The position numbers were made by a program, and so were the translations under genes. Below the pieces are notes generated by a model that worked only from the letters and a program-made list of their open reading frames with translations, searched no databases and was not told where the DNA came from. Below are positions 53,223-61,700 of a stretch of DNA of 64,000 bases, one piece after another (the first letter of the stretch is position 1; each line of letters opens with the position of its first letter). The stretch is taken from assembly GCF_002245895.1 (NCBI RefSeq), contig NZ_NPJZ01000001.1, positions 744,001 to 808,000 on the forward strand, in the 5' to 3' direction. The DNA is from Rhodococcus sp. OK302. GTDB lineage: Bacteria; Actinomycetota; Actinomycetes; Mycobacteriales; Mycobacteriaceae.

Positions 53223-53882
53223 TCAGAGACCGCCGATTCCTTTGCCGATCAGCACAACTCCGATAACCAAGATCAGTACGCTCATCACCGTCGTGTTGTT
53301 GCTCTGAAGCCAAACCTTCAACTGGGCCAACGGAGTACGCAGACGATCTGCAGCAACCAGATATCCGATCACGGGCACACACACCGTCGATGCCGCAATG
53401 ACGGCAAAGATTGCGATGGCAACGACTACCTGCCCCGTCGGCAGTGTCGCTGAACCGATTGAAATGCCGGCAGCGATACACATCATCAGGTTCTTCGGAT
53501 TGATCGCAGCCAAGGCAAACCCGAGGCCGAATCCCTTGGCCGCCGTCATATCGTCGATGGCCTGCATCCACTTCGGAGTTGCGTGTTCACCACCGCGGCC
53601 GCGCCATTGGATGGCGCCGAACACCAGGAGCAAGACGCCCAACGCGAGTTTGATCCATGAAACGACCACAGATGGCTCGTCGTCGGATTTTTGCAAACTA
53701 CTGGACAGCAATACGAATATCACTGTTGCGACAACAATTCCGAGCACCCATCCCAATGCGAAACCAATGCTGGTACTGCCAGCTCGCTTCGACAAGAGCA
53801 TCAAAATGGCTGCGATAATCGGTATGGGTGAAACTGCAACACCCACAGCAAGTGGCAGTAGATCGCCGATGACAGAACCCAT
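53223..53882 (-). CDS. GAP family membrane protein, second paralogue
   Basis: 219 residues with the same plan: LLPLAVGVAVSPIPIIAAIL at the N-terminus, then GFALAAINPKNLMMCIAAG in the second half. It starts the minus-strand operon, 15 bases before its paralogue. Tandem GAP proteins may form a hetero-oligomer; pairing with a SulP transporter is uncommon in my experience. Divergent from the DUF1254 gene. Confidence 0.85.
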   Translation of the reverse strand: MGSVIGDLLPLAVGVAVSPIPIIAAILMLLSKRAGSTSIGFALGWVLGIVVATVIFVLLSSSLQKSDDEPSVVVSWIKLALGVLLLVFGAIQWRGRGGEHATPKWMQAIDDMTAAKGFGLGFALAAINPKNLMMCIAAGISIGSATLPTGQVVVAIAIFAVIAASTVCVPVIGYLVAADRLRTPLAQLKVWLQSNNTTVMSVLILVIGVVLIGKGIGGL

Positions 53883-54046
53883 GCGTGCCTCTTTCTCTCC
53901 CGCTAGACAATAGGGAGAGGTGTCCGATCAGGCCTCACACGAAAGGGATGAAAGTCGTGAGCGCAACAGATTCATCCCTGACAGGTGAAGCGTCTGCGAT
54001 GCGCACGAGTGATGCTGGAACTCACCATCGGAATAGGAGTGCCAGC

Positions 54047-55450
54047 ATGAGCGACAGCCCAGCGGGAATCGGAATCCCCGATCAGATTACAACGCCTCTC
54101 GGAACATTCGATTTCTTCGACGGTGTACCTCTACCCGAGACCACACGCAAGCTGTACGACGGTCTGGACTTCATACGCGGCGTCGACGTGTTTCTCAATG
54201 CCGTTCCGGGAGCATCCCTGGTCGCGATGCGACGCGGATTCCGCAGTGTCGGGGTAGACGGGCTCAATGTTCTCGGCCTCACCGATCCACGCGCGAACTC
54301 GAACAGCTACTTCCTGACGCCGAATACCGAAACTGCCTACGGGACAATGTTCATCGATCTCCACGACGGCCCAGTGGTCATCGAGCCGCCGACGAACTCA
54401 CTGTGCGTCGTCGACGATTTCTGGTTCCGCTATGTCGCGGATATGGGGATCGCCGGGCCGGACAAGGGAGAGGGCGGAAAGTACCTGTTCCTGCCACCCG
54501 GCTACGACGGAGTCGAGCCTGACGGCTACTACGTCTACCGGACCGCGACCTACACCAACTGGGTTGTGTTCCGCGCACTCGCAGGCATCGACGCCATCAA
54601 GCAGACTCGCGTCTATCGTTTGGCCGATGCGGAAAATCCGCCGGCGATGACATTCGTCAATCTTGCCGAACAAGTACTGAATACGGTGCACTCGAACGAC
54701 TTCTCCTTCTTCGAAGAGGTTGATGAACTGGTTCAGGAAGAACCTGCCGGTACCCTCGACCCCGAGCGCGCCGGGCAACTCGCCGGGATCGGCATCGAAC
54801 ACGGGCGCACCTTTGCACCGGACACACGACTGAAAAACATCCTCGATACGGCGGCGACAACTGCGGCGGGAATCAGCCGTGCACTGGCCTTCTTCCCGCG
54901 AAGCCCGGAAAATTTTGTGTTCGAGGGTGCATCGTGGAAAGAAGCATTTGTCGGTGGCAGTTACGAATTTCTCGGCAACCACGCACGATTACTGGACGCA
55001 CGCACTCAATTCCACTACTTAGCCACCGTCATCACGCCGGCGATGGCCCACGCACAGGTCGGGGCGGGGTCCGCTTACACATATACCGCTCAAGACTCGA
55101 ATGGTCGTCTACTCGACGGCGGCAAGGCCTATCGGTTGGTACTCCCCCCGAATCCGCCGGCCAAAAACTTCTGGTCAGTCGACATCTACGACACTCAAAC
55201 CCGGTCGCTTCTGCAAACCGACAACCCTTACCCGAGCCTCATGAGCTTGAGCGGGACTGTCGCCGAAGAACAGGATGGTTCACTTGTTCTCTGGTTCGGT
55301 CCGAGTGCGCCGGAAGGCAAGGAAGCGAACTGGATTCAGACCGTCCCCGACAAGAGTTGGTTTCCGATAATCCGTCTCTACGGTCCACTTCAACCATGGT
55401 TCGACAAGGCCTGGCAGCCCGGTGAGATCGAAGAAACTTCACAGGACTGA
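54047..55450 (+). CDS. DUF1254/DUF1214 domain protein
   Basis: 467 residues from the ATG at 54047 with AGGAG seven bases upstream. The N-terminal half is DUF1254 (NSNSYFLTPNTETAYGTMF, and VVDDFWFRYVADMGIAGPDK), the C-terminal half DUF1214 (YRLVLPPNPPAKNFWSVDIY, and NPYPSLMS). These two-domain proteins are widespread, soluble and of unknown biochemical function. Cytosolic here, since no signal is seen. A weak ribosome site and frame upstream to 53885 exist but are not family-like. Confidence 0.88.
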   Translation: MSDSPAGIGIPDQITTPLGTFDFFDGVPLPETTRKLYDGLDFIRGVDVFLNAVPGASLVAMRRGFRSVGVDGLNVLGLTDPRANSNSYFLTPNTETAYGTMFIDLHDGPVVIEPPTNSLCVVDDFWFRYVADMGIAGPDKGEGGKYLFLPPGYDGVEPDGYYVYRTATYTNWVVFRALAGIDAIKQTRVYRLADAENPPAMTFVNLAEQVLNTVHSNDFSFFEEVDELVQEEPAGTLDPERAGQLAGIGIEHGRTFAPDTRLKNILDTAATTAAGISRALAFFPRSPENFVFEGASWKEAFVGGSYEFLGNHARLLDARTQFHYLATVITPAMAHAQVGAGSAYTYTAQDSNGRLLDGGKAYRLVLPPNPPAKNFWSVDIYDTQTRSLLQTDNPYPSLMSLSGTVAEEQDGSLVLWFGPSAPEGKEANWIQTVPDKSWFPIIRLYGPLQPWFDKAWQPGEIEETSQD

Positions 55451-55549
55451 CAGCCCAGCCATTCACCCGAATTGGATGACGCATTGCCTGGCAGAGCGCG
55501 CCAAACTTGATGGGATACAACGTACGTCGGAGAGGCAGGAGTGCAAGGA

Positions 55550-55762
55550 ATGAATGCTCCCACTCGCTACCAGTTCCTCATCGACGGCGAAGTATCCGAC
55601 CGAGTGAAAGCCGCGTTCCCCGAGTTGGCCGTAGCGCCCGCTGCCGGCGGTTTCACCAGCCTCTACGGGCCCGTCGCCAATCACACTGCTATGCGGAGCA
55701 TTATGGCCCGACTCGACTCGTTGGGCCTGACGGTAGCCGAATTACGCAGGCTGCCAGACTGA
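55550..55762 (+). CDS. Small conserved hypothetical protein
   Basis: 70 residues (NAPTRYQFLIDGEVSDRVKA, then AAFPELAVAPAAGGFTSLYG). AGGAG lies eight bases before the ATG at 55550; an upstream GTG at 55541 is poorly spaced. No known motif; the pattern of a short beta-rich start followed by a helical end (MRSIMARLDSLGLTVAELRR) resembles small ACT-like or regulatory proteins, but this is not firm. Followed by a hairpin terminator. Confidence 0.7.
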   Translation: MNAPTRYQFLIDGEVSDRVKAAFPELAVAPAAGGFTSLYGPVANHTAMRSIMARLDSLGLTVAELRRLPD

Positions 55763-55775
55763 TCGACGTCAAGCG

Positions 55776-55809
55776 TCTGGCCCCGACCGTCGTAACGGTC
55801 GGGGCCAGA
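55776..55809. terminator. Hairpin between convergent genes
   Basis: TCTGGCCCCGACCGT pairs perfectly with ACGGTCGGGGCCAGA around CGTA. Fifteen GC-rich pairs but no U tract; serves the small gene and the DUF7144 gene. Confidence 0.75.
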
Positions 55810-55828
55810 GGCCTACACGCGTGACGAT

Positions 55829-56239
55829 CTACGCGGTATCCCACGTTGCAACAGCCCAGATGACCACAACGTCAAGAGCAATCACCAGGATCGACCACAT
55901 CGGATAGTAGGGCAGCCACAGGAAATTCGCGATGATCGAGATTGACGCAATCACGATTGCCGCAGCTCGAGCCCACACTGCACCGGTGAAGAGTCCCAGC
56001 GCCACCAGAATTCCAATGATGCCCAGGACGATATGGATCCAACCCCACGTCGAAATATCGAACTTGTAGGTGTAGTTGATTCCGACGACAAACAGATTGT
56101 TGTCGGCAACTGCCGCGATGCCCTGAAGCAAAGCAACAATGCCGGCGGTCAACAGCAGAATTGCCGCTGCGAACGTCGTACCAACCGCGAAGCCCTGTTT
56201 GACAGGGTGCTCCGCGGGTTCTCGCGGTGGAGCAGTCAT
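55829..56239 (-). CDS. DUF7144-like small membrane protein
   Basis: 136 residues with four membrane helices: FAAAILLLTAGIVALLQGIA, then STWGWIHIVLGIIGILVALG, then ARAAAIVIASISIIANFLWL and a last segment. The TWGWIHIVLG and FLWLPYYP features are typical of the actinobacterial DUF7144 family (unknown function). Monocistronic. Confidence 0.8.
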   Translation of the reverse strand: MTAPPREPAEHPVKQGFAVGTTFAAAILLLTAGIVALLQGIAAVADNNLFVVGINYTYKFDISTWGWIHIVLGIIGILVALGLFTGAVWARAAAIVIASISIIANFLWLPYYPMWSILVIALDVVVIWAVATWDTA

Positions 56240-56367
56240 GAGCGTTCCTTTCGACGAGGATGCACTTCCATCTCAGTCTCGAGTGCTGGCTCGGTGAAGG
56301 CATCACCCGTCGAGGATGAACCGCACACGCCGGGGTTCAGCGAAATCTGACCGGGTATGGCAATCGT

Positions 56368-57129
56368 GTGAATAGCCCCCGAGAGGACCACGCTCCATTA
56401 GCGCCGCTACCTCATGCCGGACACATCTTCGAAGCCTCCTGGCCTGTCCGCACCGGCGATATCCACAGCGATCGACGCCTCCGCCTCGATGCGATAGCCC
56501 GCTACCTTCAGGATGTGGGTTTCGACAATCTCATAGCGTCCGACGCGCTGGATATACATCCGACGTGGGTTGTCCGCCGCACAGTGATCGATGTAGTCAG
56601 GCCGATCAGGTGGCCTGATCGGGTGCATCTGCGACGCTGGTGTACCGGGATATCCCGCAAATGGTGCTCCATGCGGGTACGTATCGACTCCGACGACGGA
56701 GGCCTGGTGGAAACTGAAGGCTTCTGGATCAACGTCGACCCGAAAACCGGGATGCCCGCGCGGATAAGCGAACGGTTCACTCGAGAACTCGACTCCACTG
56801 TCGTTGACCAGCACCTGCACTGGCATCGCTGGATTACCCCGGAGGCGAGTGACGCGCCGGAACGATCTTTCCCATTGCGCGCCAGCGATTTCGATCCGTT
56901 CGACCATGTGAATAACGCGGTCTACTGGCAGCCGGCCGAAGAAGCAATGGGAGAAGATCTGCGAGAGAAGCCATTTCGATCGATCATCGAATATTCACAG
57001 CCCATTACTCGAGGTGAGCAGGTAACCGTATGCGAGCGTGCGGACGGCAGAACCCTCGACATCGACGTGGATGGGGAAACTCGTGCATCTGCGCGCTGGT
57101 TTCCACTCGCGCAGGTCTTTCAGGGCTGA
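56368..57129 (+). CDS. Acyl-ACP thioesterase family protein
   Basis: 253 residues with two hot-dog domains. The first has LRLDAIARYLQDVGFDNL, then WVVRRTVIDVVRPIRWPD; the second has ASDFDPFDHVNNAVYWQPAE, the Asn-His containing active-site stretch of FatA/FatB-like thioesterases. It would release fatty acids from acyl-ACP or hydrolyse acyl-CoA. Start is GTG with only a weak ribosome site. It ends overlapping the convergent CHAP gene by ten bases. Confidence 0.87.
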   Translation: MNSPREDHAPLAPLPHAGHIFEASWPVRTGDIHSDRRLRLDAIARYLQDVGFDNLIASDALDIHPTWVVRRTVIDVVRPIRWPDRVHLRRWCTGISRKWCSMRVRIDSDDGGLVETEGFWINVDPKTGMPARISERFTRELDSTVVDQHLHWHRWITPEASDAPERSFPLRASDFDPFDHVNNAVYWQPAEEAMGEDLREKPFRSIIEYSQPITRGEQVTVCERADGRTLDIDVDGETRASARWFPLAQVFQG

Positions 57130-57755
57130 AGCTTTCCGAACCCGACGACTGCGGAATCCGACGCCCAATCCAGGTCGTGAACCCGCACCTTGCCGAACTC
57201 GTTGCCGCCGACAGTAGTCGCGTTGTCACCATCAACCGCTACAACGATATTGGTGTGCTGCCCAGCCCATCGTGAACTGTCGTAGATCACGACGTCACCC
57301 ACCTCGGGCGTGTAGCCGCTACCGTTTTCGACGTAGGCACCGATACCTTGGTAGTACTCCTGGAGCGTATAGACGCCGGGGATACGCCAACTCCCCGAAT
57401 TGGGGTTGGACAGTGGGCGGCCCGCTTCACGCATGATCCAGCTGACAAAGTCTGCACACCATTCTTCGTCGATACCGTCTGAGTAGTAGGTACCCGGACG
57501 GTCCTGCCCTTGCTCCGCGTCCAGAAGTTGCAGCACCGCCGTTTGATCGGCCGATAATGCACTGGTGTCGATGGCCGGGAAATCTGCGGTATCCCAGGGC
57601 AAATAGCGAGACGGCGCGATCCACACCACAACGATCCCTACGGCGACGACAGCAAGCGCCAGAGCAGTAGCAATCCACAACACCACTCTGCTGCGGCTGC
57701 GGGCTTGTTGGCTCAGTGGTTCGCTCACCCCAACGAGTGTGCCAGCTCGGGCCAT
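57120..57755 (-). CDS. Membrane-anchored CHAP-domain protein
   Basis: 211 residues. One N-terminal membrane helix (VVLWIATALALAVVAVGIVV) leaves the remainder outside. The CHAP amidase/peptidase domain has the cysteine in EEWCADFVSWIMREAG and the histidine in RWAGQHTNIVVAVDGDN. It probably cuts peptidoglycan stem or cross-link peptides. The true start may be a GTG at 57728, since no ribosome site fits the ATG at 57755. Confidence 0.83.
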   Translation of the reverse strand: MARAGTLVGVSEPLSQQARSRSRVVLWIATALALAVVAVGIVVVWIAPSRYLPWDTADFPAIDTSALSADQTAVLQLLDAEQGQDRPGTYYSDGIDEEWCADFVSWIMREAGRPLSNPNSGSWRIPGVYTLQEYYQGIGAYVENGSGYTPEVGDVVIYDSSRWAGQHTNIVVAVDGDNATTVGGNEFGKVRVHDLDWASDSAVVGFGKLQP

Positions 57756-57862
57756 GTCAGAACGGCGGTTGATCTGCCGGCGATGACGGAGCCTCGAACT
57801 GCGGTATGTCGGAACCGTGGCCTACCGTGAGCAGAACACCTCCGGAGACAGGAGAACACCCG

Positions 57863-58321
57863 ATGCGTGATGGATTTCGCTTACCGGGCTACGGCGGCGC
57901 CGCCGTCTTCCTGCGCAGCCATGCTGTCCCAGCACGAATGCTCGAGACCGATGCTCCGAGCCTCGTATTCGACGTGGGTTTACTGAGTCCCGACGAGTAC
58001 AACCAGTATCTGGGGCGACCCGTCAGTGAGGGATTTGTCGAGCGCCTCGCAACGTTCTTCTTCCATGCAGCCGCCGACTTCCATCCCGAGCAGTCACTGC
58101 CGGTATTCACCGATGAAACCCTCGGACTCGCAATCTCCGCCCGTTCCAGCACTGACCTCCGGGTGGAACTTGAATTCTCACTCTCCGAGGATGCTGATTC
58201 CGATGACTCGGCACGAGACGAATTGAACTTCGAGACAAGCAGAGTCGTCCTTGCAGCGTCAGCTCAATCGGTCTGCCAACTCAGCGGCCGGGCAAGCACC
58301 CACTTCGACGGCGAGGTATGA
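57863..58321 (+). CDS. Hypothetical protein, first gene of a coupled pair
   Basis: 152 residues from the ATG at 57863 with GGAGA nearby upstream. Soluble, acidic, beginning MRDGFRLPGYGGAAVFLRSH. I see no catalytic motif and do not recognise a family. The stop overlaps the start of the next gene by four bases (ATGA), so the two are translated together and the products probably interact. Confidence 0.72.
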   Translation: MRDGFRLPGYGGAAVFLRSHAVPARMLETDAPSLVFDVGLLSPDEYNQYLGRPVSEGFVERLATFFFHAAADFHPEQSLPVFTDETLGLAISARSSTDLRVELEFSLSEDADSDDSARDELNFETSRVVLAASAQSVCQLSGRASTHFDGEV

Positions 58322-58920
58322 CCGTGGGATTTCTCTTCGAACTCCTCGACCTCCCCGAAGGTAGCCGGATGACGGACCTGTGGAACAACAGTTGGACCGA
58401 CGAAGCCGTGGGAGAGGAAATTGCGACGGGCCACTTCATTCACCTCGGCGACGATCAACATGTTGACGTCGAGACGGACTTTCTGAGCAGCCATCTACCG
58501 TTTCATGTCGCAGGATTCGGCGGTGTCTTTCCCGACGGCAAGCCATGGATGTTTATCATGCAAAAGGCGCCGGCAGATATCGCGATTCTCCTTCGCGGTC
58601 AAGATGATCCGCATGCGATGCTGCGTGAGGCCCTCGATCGGGCGATGGAATTCAACCCGGCGGCGATCGTCGCGGAAGAGTTGTCGTGGCACCAGTCGGA
58701 CCTCGTGAGCGTCTACGAGGACGAAGGCCTGCCGGGGTCCCTTGTCCAAGAATGGTCCATAGCCGATCTACTTCGTGGACTTCTGGCGCAATGCTGTGGT
58801 GCCGACTTGGCCGATGTTGTCGCGGGTTTCCCGGACTGCGCGTTTCCGCACACCGCACATCGCTGCGAGGATGACGTCTTCAGCGACATCTTTGCGCAGT
58901 GGGTGGCCGGCCTGCAGTGA
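58318..58920 (+). CDS. Hypothetical protein, second gene of the coupled pair
   Basis: 200 residues, soluble and strongly acidic, rich in Trp, His and Asp (ATGHFIHLGDDQHVDVETDF, and CEDDVFSDIFAQWVAG at the end). No recognisable domain. It is coupled to the preceding gene and convergent with the M23 lipoprotein gene 15 bases away. Confidence 0.72.
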   Translation: MTVGFLFELLDLPEGSRMTDLWNNSWTDEAVGEEIATGHFIHLGDDQHVDVETDFLSSHLPFHVAGFGGVFPDGKPWMFIMQKAPADIAILLRGQDDPHAMLREALDRAMEFNPAAIVAEELSWHQSDLVSVYEDEGLPGSLVQEWSIADLLRGLLAQCCGADLADVVAGFPDCAFPHTAHRCEDDVFSDIFAQWVAGLQ

Positions 58921-58934
58921 GCGAGACACTCAGC

Positions 58935-60242
58935 CTAAGGGAAATTGACAATCGCCAGGTTGAGCGGCATTTCATTGGTCCGCGACTCCGGCTTCGGCAA
59001 CTTGCCCTGAAGGAACGTCCCACTCAGGTAGTCGTCTGCATCCGCGATCTGCTGCGGCGCAACCTGCCCGTCGTAACCAAAGCTCTCGAGTTCGTACGGC
59101 AGCGAATCCGCCTCGAGCAGGCTCGGTCCGTTCATCAGCTGAAAATGCAGATGTGAAGCATTGGCGTTGCCGGTGTTTCCGAGCCTTCCGAGCACCTGAC
59201 CTTCGGTCACCTTGTCACCGGGTTTGACCTTGACCGACCCGGAGATCATGTGGGCGTACATTGCGTACACGCCGTCACCCAGATCGAGCACAACGTGATT
59301 CCCGTCGACATTCTCGACAGTCAATTTCGCTGCCAATGCCGGGTTACTGGCGGGCAGGACGCCCGGAGCATTCGCCTCCATACCGTCGAGGATCGAGACC
59401 ACCGTGGCGTCCGCAACGGCAAGAATATCGGTCCCGTAGTCGACGTAGCTCTCATTGTCGGTCTTGTCACCGGCATAGAACTCGCCCTGGTCATTGGTGC
59501 GCTTCCAGTCGATCGCGAAGCGCTGACTGTTGTTCAGTTTGCCGTTGACCGACATCACCGAACTGCGATGCGGGAAACCTGGTTCGCAGCAACCGTTGAG
59601 CGCAATCCAGTTGTCACCACGCACCGGTGGCGAAATGACCGGCACGGTCTGCGTGGAGAAAGCGACCGGCATTGCCAGATAGTCGATGGGCCCGGGCGCA
59701 CCGAATGCCGGTGAGGCAGCACCGGTTCCGTAGAGATGGTGCAATACAGCCTTTGGCGCCTGGTCGAGCGAGTCCAGCGTGAAGTCGATGAACAGGACAC
59801 GACTCTCCTGCGGCGGGATCGCAGCGCTGTCGACGTAGCCCGCGGGCAGGTCGCGCAGTCGATTGCAGTTGCCGAAGACGCACGTCGGATCTACCAGTGC
59901 CGAACCGGAGAAACTGGCAATGATTTTTGTCGGATCAGTTCCGTCGACTACATCGATCTTGTCCAGGCTCGCCGGCACCTTGGTGGCGTTGGTGAGTTGC
60001 AGATCGTAGGCAACGTGATACTTGCCGTCGGTTCCCCGGAACGGCAGCGGCGAATTCCCGATCGCGTTGAGGGTGAGCGCGGTAAACGCATCCGGAACGC
60101 TCACGCCGACAACGGAACCGGCCGGTGGCGACGCGGTTGTGTTTGTCGAATCAGTGCCGGAGTCCGACGAACATCCGGCCGCAGCAAGGGCGACCGTGGC
60201 TATCAGCGAGACGAAAAGGATGGGCACGCGGCGTATGAGCAC
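58935..60242 (-). CDS. M23-family lipoprotein metallopeptidase homologue
   Basis: 435 residues from a GTG with GGAGAT upstream. A lipoprotein signal ends in the lipobox LAAAGC. An N-terminal domain of about 200 residues is followed by an M23/LytM domain: RFAIDWKR (first-ligand site, where HxxxD is usual but His is absent), YAHM and ASHLHFQLMNG. Because the first histidine appears to be replaced, the protein may be a non-catalytic LytM factor instead of an active endopeptidase. Surface-anchored; likely cell-wall role. Confidence 0.85.
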   Translation of the reverse strand: MLIRRVPILFVSLIATVALAAAGCSSDSGTDSTNTTASPPAGSVVGVSVPDAFTALTLNAIGNSPLPFRGTDGKYHVAYDLQLTNATKVPASLDKIDVVDGTDPTKIIASFSGSALVDPTCVFGNCNRLRDLPAGYVDSAAIPPQESRVLFIDFTLDSLDQAPKAVLHHLYGTGAASPAFGAPGPIDYLAMPVAFSTQTVPVISPPVRGDNWIALNGCCEPGFPHRSSVMSVNGKLNNSQRFAIDWKRTNDQGEFYAGDKTDNESYVDYGTDILAVADATVVSILDGMEANAPGVLPASNPALAAKLTVENVDGNHVVLDLGDGVYAMYAHMISGSVKVKPGDKVTEGQVLGRLGNTGNANASHLHFQLMNGPSLLEADSLPYELESFGYDGQVAPQQIADADDYLSGTFLQGKLPKPESRTNEMPLNLAIVNFP

Positions 60243-60334
60243 GGCGGATCTCCGTTTCTTCGGTTCGCAAGAACCTACCAGGCCATAGCCGACTATTCGG
60301 ACTCATTCCACTCCGGAGCGGTAGACTTGCGGCC

Positions 60335-60898
60335 ATGCTGATCTACTCGATGAGCGTCTCCGTGGACGGCTTCATCACCGACCGCTCAGGCTCGTTCGGG
60401 TGGGGAGGCCCCAACGAGGAACAGTTTCGGTTCCACATCTCTCAGGTACGCGAACTCGGCAGCTATCTGTGCGGCCGCAGACTTTACGAGACCATGCTGC
60501 CATGGGAGACCGACCCGTCGATGCGCGACACCGAGCCGGGAGCCGCATTCGCCGACATCTGGTGCGCTCTCCCGAAGGTCGTCTTCAGCCGCACACTCGA
60601 CAGCGTTCAGGGCAATGCCCGGCTCGCTGAGGCATCGGTAGCCGACGAGGTCGCTGCCGCGCTCGATGCGACCGACAAAGACATCTCGATCGGCGGCGCC
60701 GGCCTCGCTGCAGAAGCGATCGAACTCGGCCTCGTCGACGAGCTACGCATGTTCCGTTATCCGATCATCCTCGGCGGCGGCACGCCCTTCCTGCCGCCCG
60801 TCACCGAAGACATACAGCTGAACCTCATCGAGACCAGGACGTTCGGCTCGCGCGTGATCTTCGAGCACTACAGACGCACTGAACGGCCACGTGCGTAG
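60335..60898 (+). CDS. RibD C-terminal/dihydrofolate-reductase-fold protein
   Basis: 187 residues. MSVSVDGFITDRSG and FGWGGP at the start, LCGRRLYETM, VVFSRTL and the late GGGTPFLPP block are the RibD-C/YyaP-type reductase pattern. It would use NADPH on an unknown substrate; it is too short and divergent to call dihydrofolate reductase. Monocistronic, divergent from the M23 gene. Confidence 0.88.
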   Translation: MLIYSMSVSVDGFITDRSGSFGWGGPNEEQFRFHISQVRELGSYLCGRRLYETMLPWETDPSMRDTEPGAAFADIWCALPKVVFSRTLDSVQGNARLAEASVADEVAAALDATDKDISIGGAGLAAEAIELGLVDELRMFRYPIILGGGTPFLPPVTEDIQLNLIETRTFGSRVIFEHYRRTERPRA

Positions 60899-60908
60899 AT
60901 CTCTTGAC

Positions 60909-61559
60909 CTACAAGCTCTTTGGTGATTCCGGATCGGCTGGCGACAACGCCGGGAACCAGATATCCGTCAACACCCGGGCTGCTTGAGCGCGGGTCACGT
61001 CGATGGTTCCCTGCACCGCCCAGCGGGTGAAGAATCGTTCGAGCTGAGTGACAAGTAATTCGACCCGCAACCGCGCCTCGTCCTGCTCATCTGCCGGCCA
61101 ACGCGACAAATACTTCGGCATCGCATCGGGCAACCCACTGATCCCGTCTCGGGCAGTGATCCGGAACTCGGGCTCGAGCGCGACTGCCTCGTCCCAGGCG
61201 GGTAGCAGGCGCTTGTTTTCGTCGAACCAGTCGAAAGACTGCTCGAGCCAAAGAGTGAATTCTGCGCGCGAACCCGAGTCCAGCACCTCGTCGAGATCCA
61301 TGTAGGACGCAAATGCACTGGTGGCCATTCCGGCCGCGCCGATCGTCTTCAGCATTTCGACCCGACTGGGGAAATGCACGTAAAACGTGGCCCGGCTGCA
61401 TCCCACTACGGAGGCGATGTCATCGACCGTCACCGCTGCGTACCCACGCTCTTCGAACAAGGTTCGTGCCGCGTCCACGAGCTTGGCCCGTGTCGCGCGT
61501 TTCTGCTCGTCGCGCAGCGTTCCACGCTTGCCTTTCGAGCCCTCAGTTGCCGTACTCAC
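60909..61559 (-). CDS. TetR family regulator divergent from monooxygenase
   Basis: 216 residues from the GTG at 61559, with AAAGG eight bases upstream. DNA-binding part: ARTLFEERGYAAVTVDDIAS, then VVGCSRATFYVHFPSR. It is divergent from the flavin monooxygenase-esterase operon, and an inverted repeat lies between them at 61634-61656, so it is the likely repressor of that operon. An extended frame to 61595 exists but is less likely. Confidence 0.88.
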   Translation of the reverse strand: MSTATEGSKGKRGTLRDEQKRATRAKLVDAARTLFEERGYAAVTVDDIASVVGCSRATFYVHFPSRVEMLKTIGAAGMATSAFASYMDLDEVLDSGSRAEFTLWLEQSFDWFDENKRLLPAWDEAVALEPEFRITARDGISGLPDAMPKYLSRWPADEQDEARLRVELLVTQLERFFTRWAVQGTIDVTRAQAARVLTDIWFPALSPADPESPKSL

Positions 61560-61633
61560 AATGTCTACCTTTGTTGAATTCCGCCGGAGTGGCAAATCGC
61601 CGACTCGATGTCATCGACCAACATAGCGTCACT

Positions 61634-61656
61634 CATTGACACGGCGTCAGTCAATG
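61634..61656. promoter_or_regulatory. Inverted repeat operator candidate CATTGAC-n9-GTCAATG
   Basis: Perfect seven-base arms separated by nine bases, in the 141-base gap between the TetR gene and the monooxygenase. The size fits a TetR-family operator controlling both directions. Confidence 0.55.
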
Positions 61657-61700
61657 GTGCACTATGACTCAAGTCACTTTTCGGGCGAATCTTCGATTGC

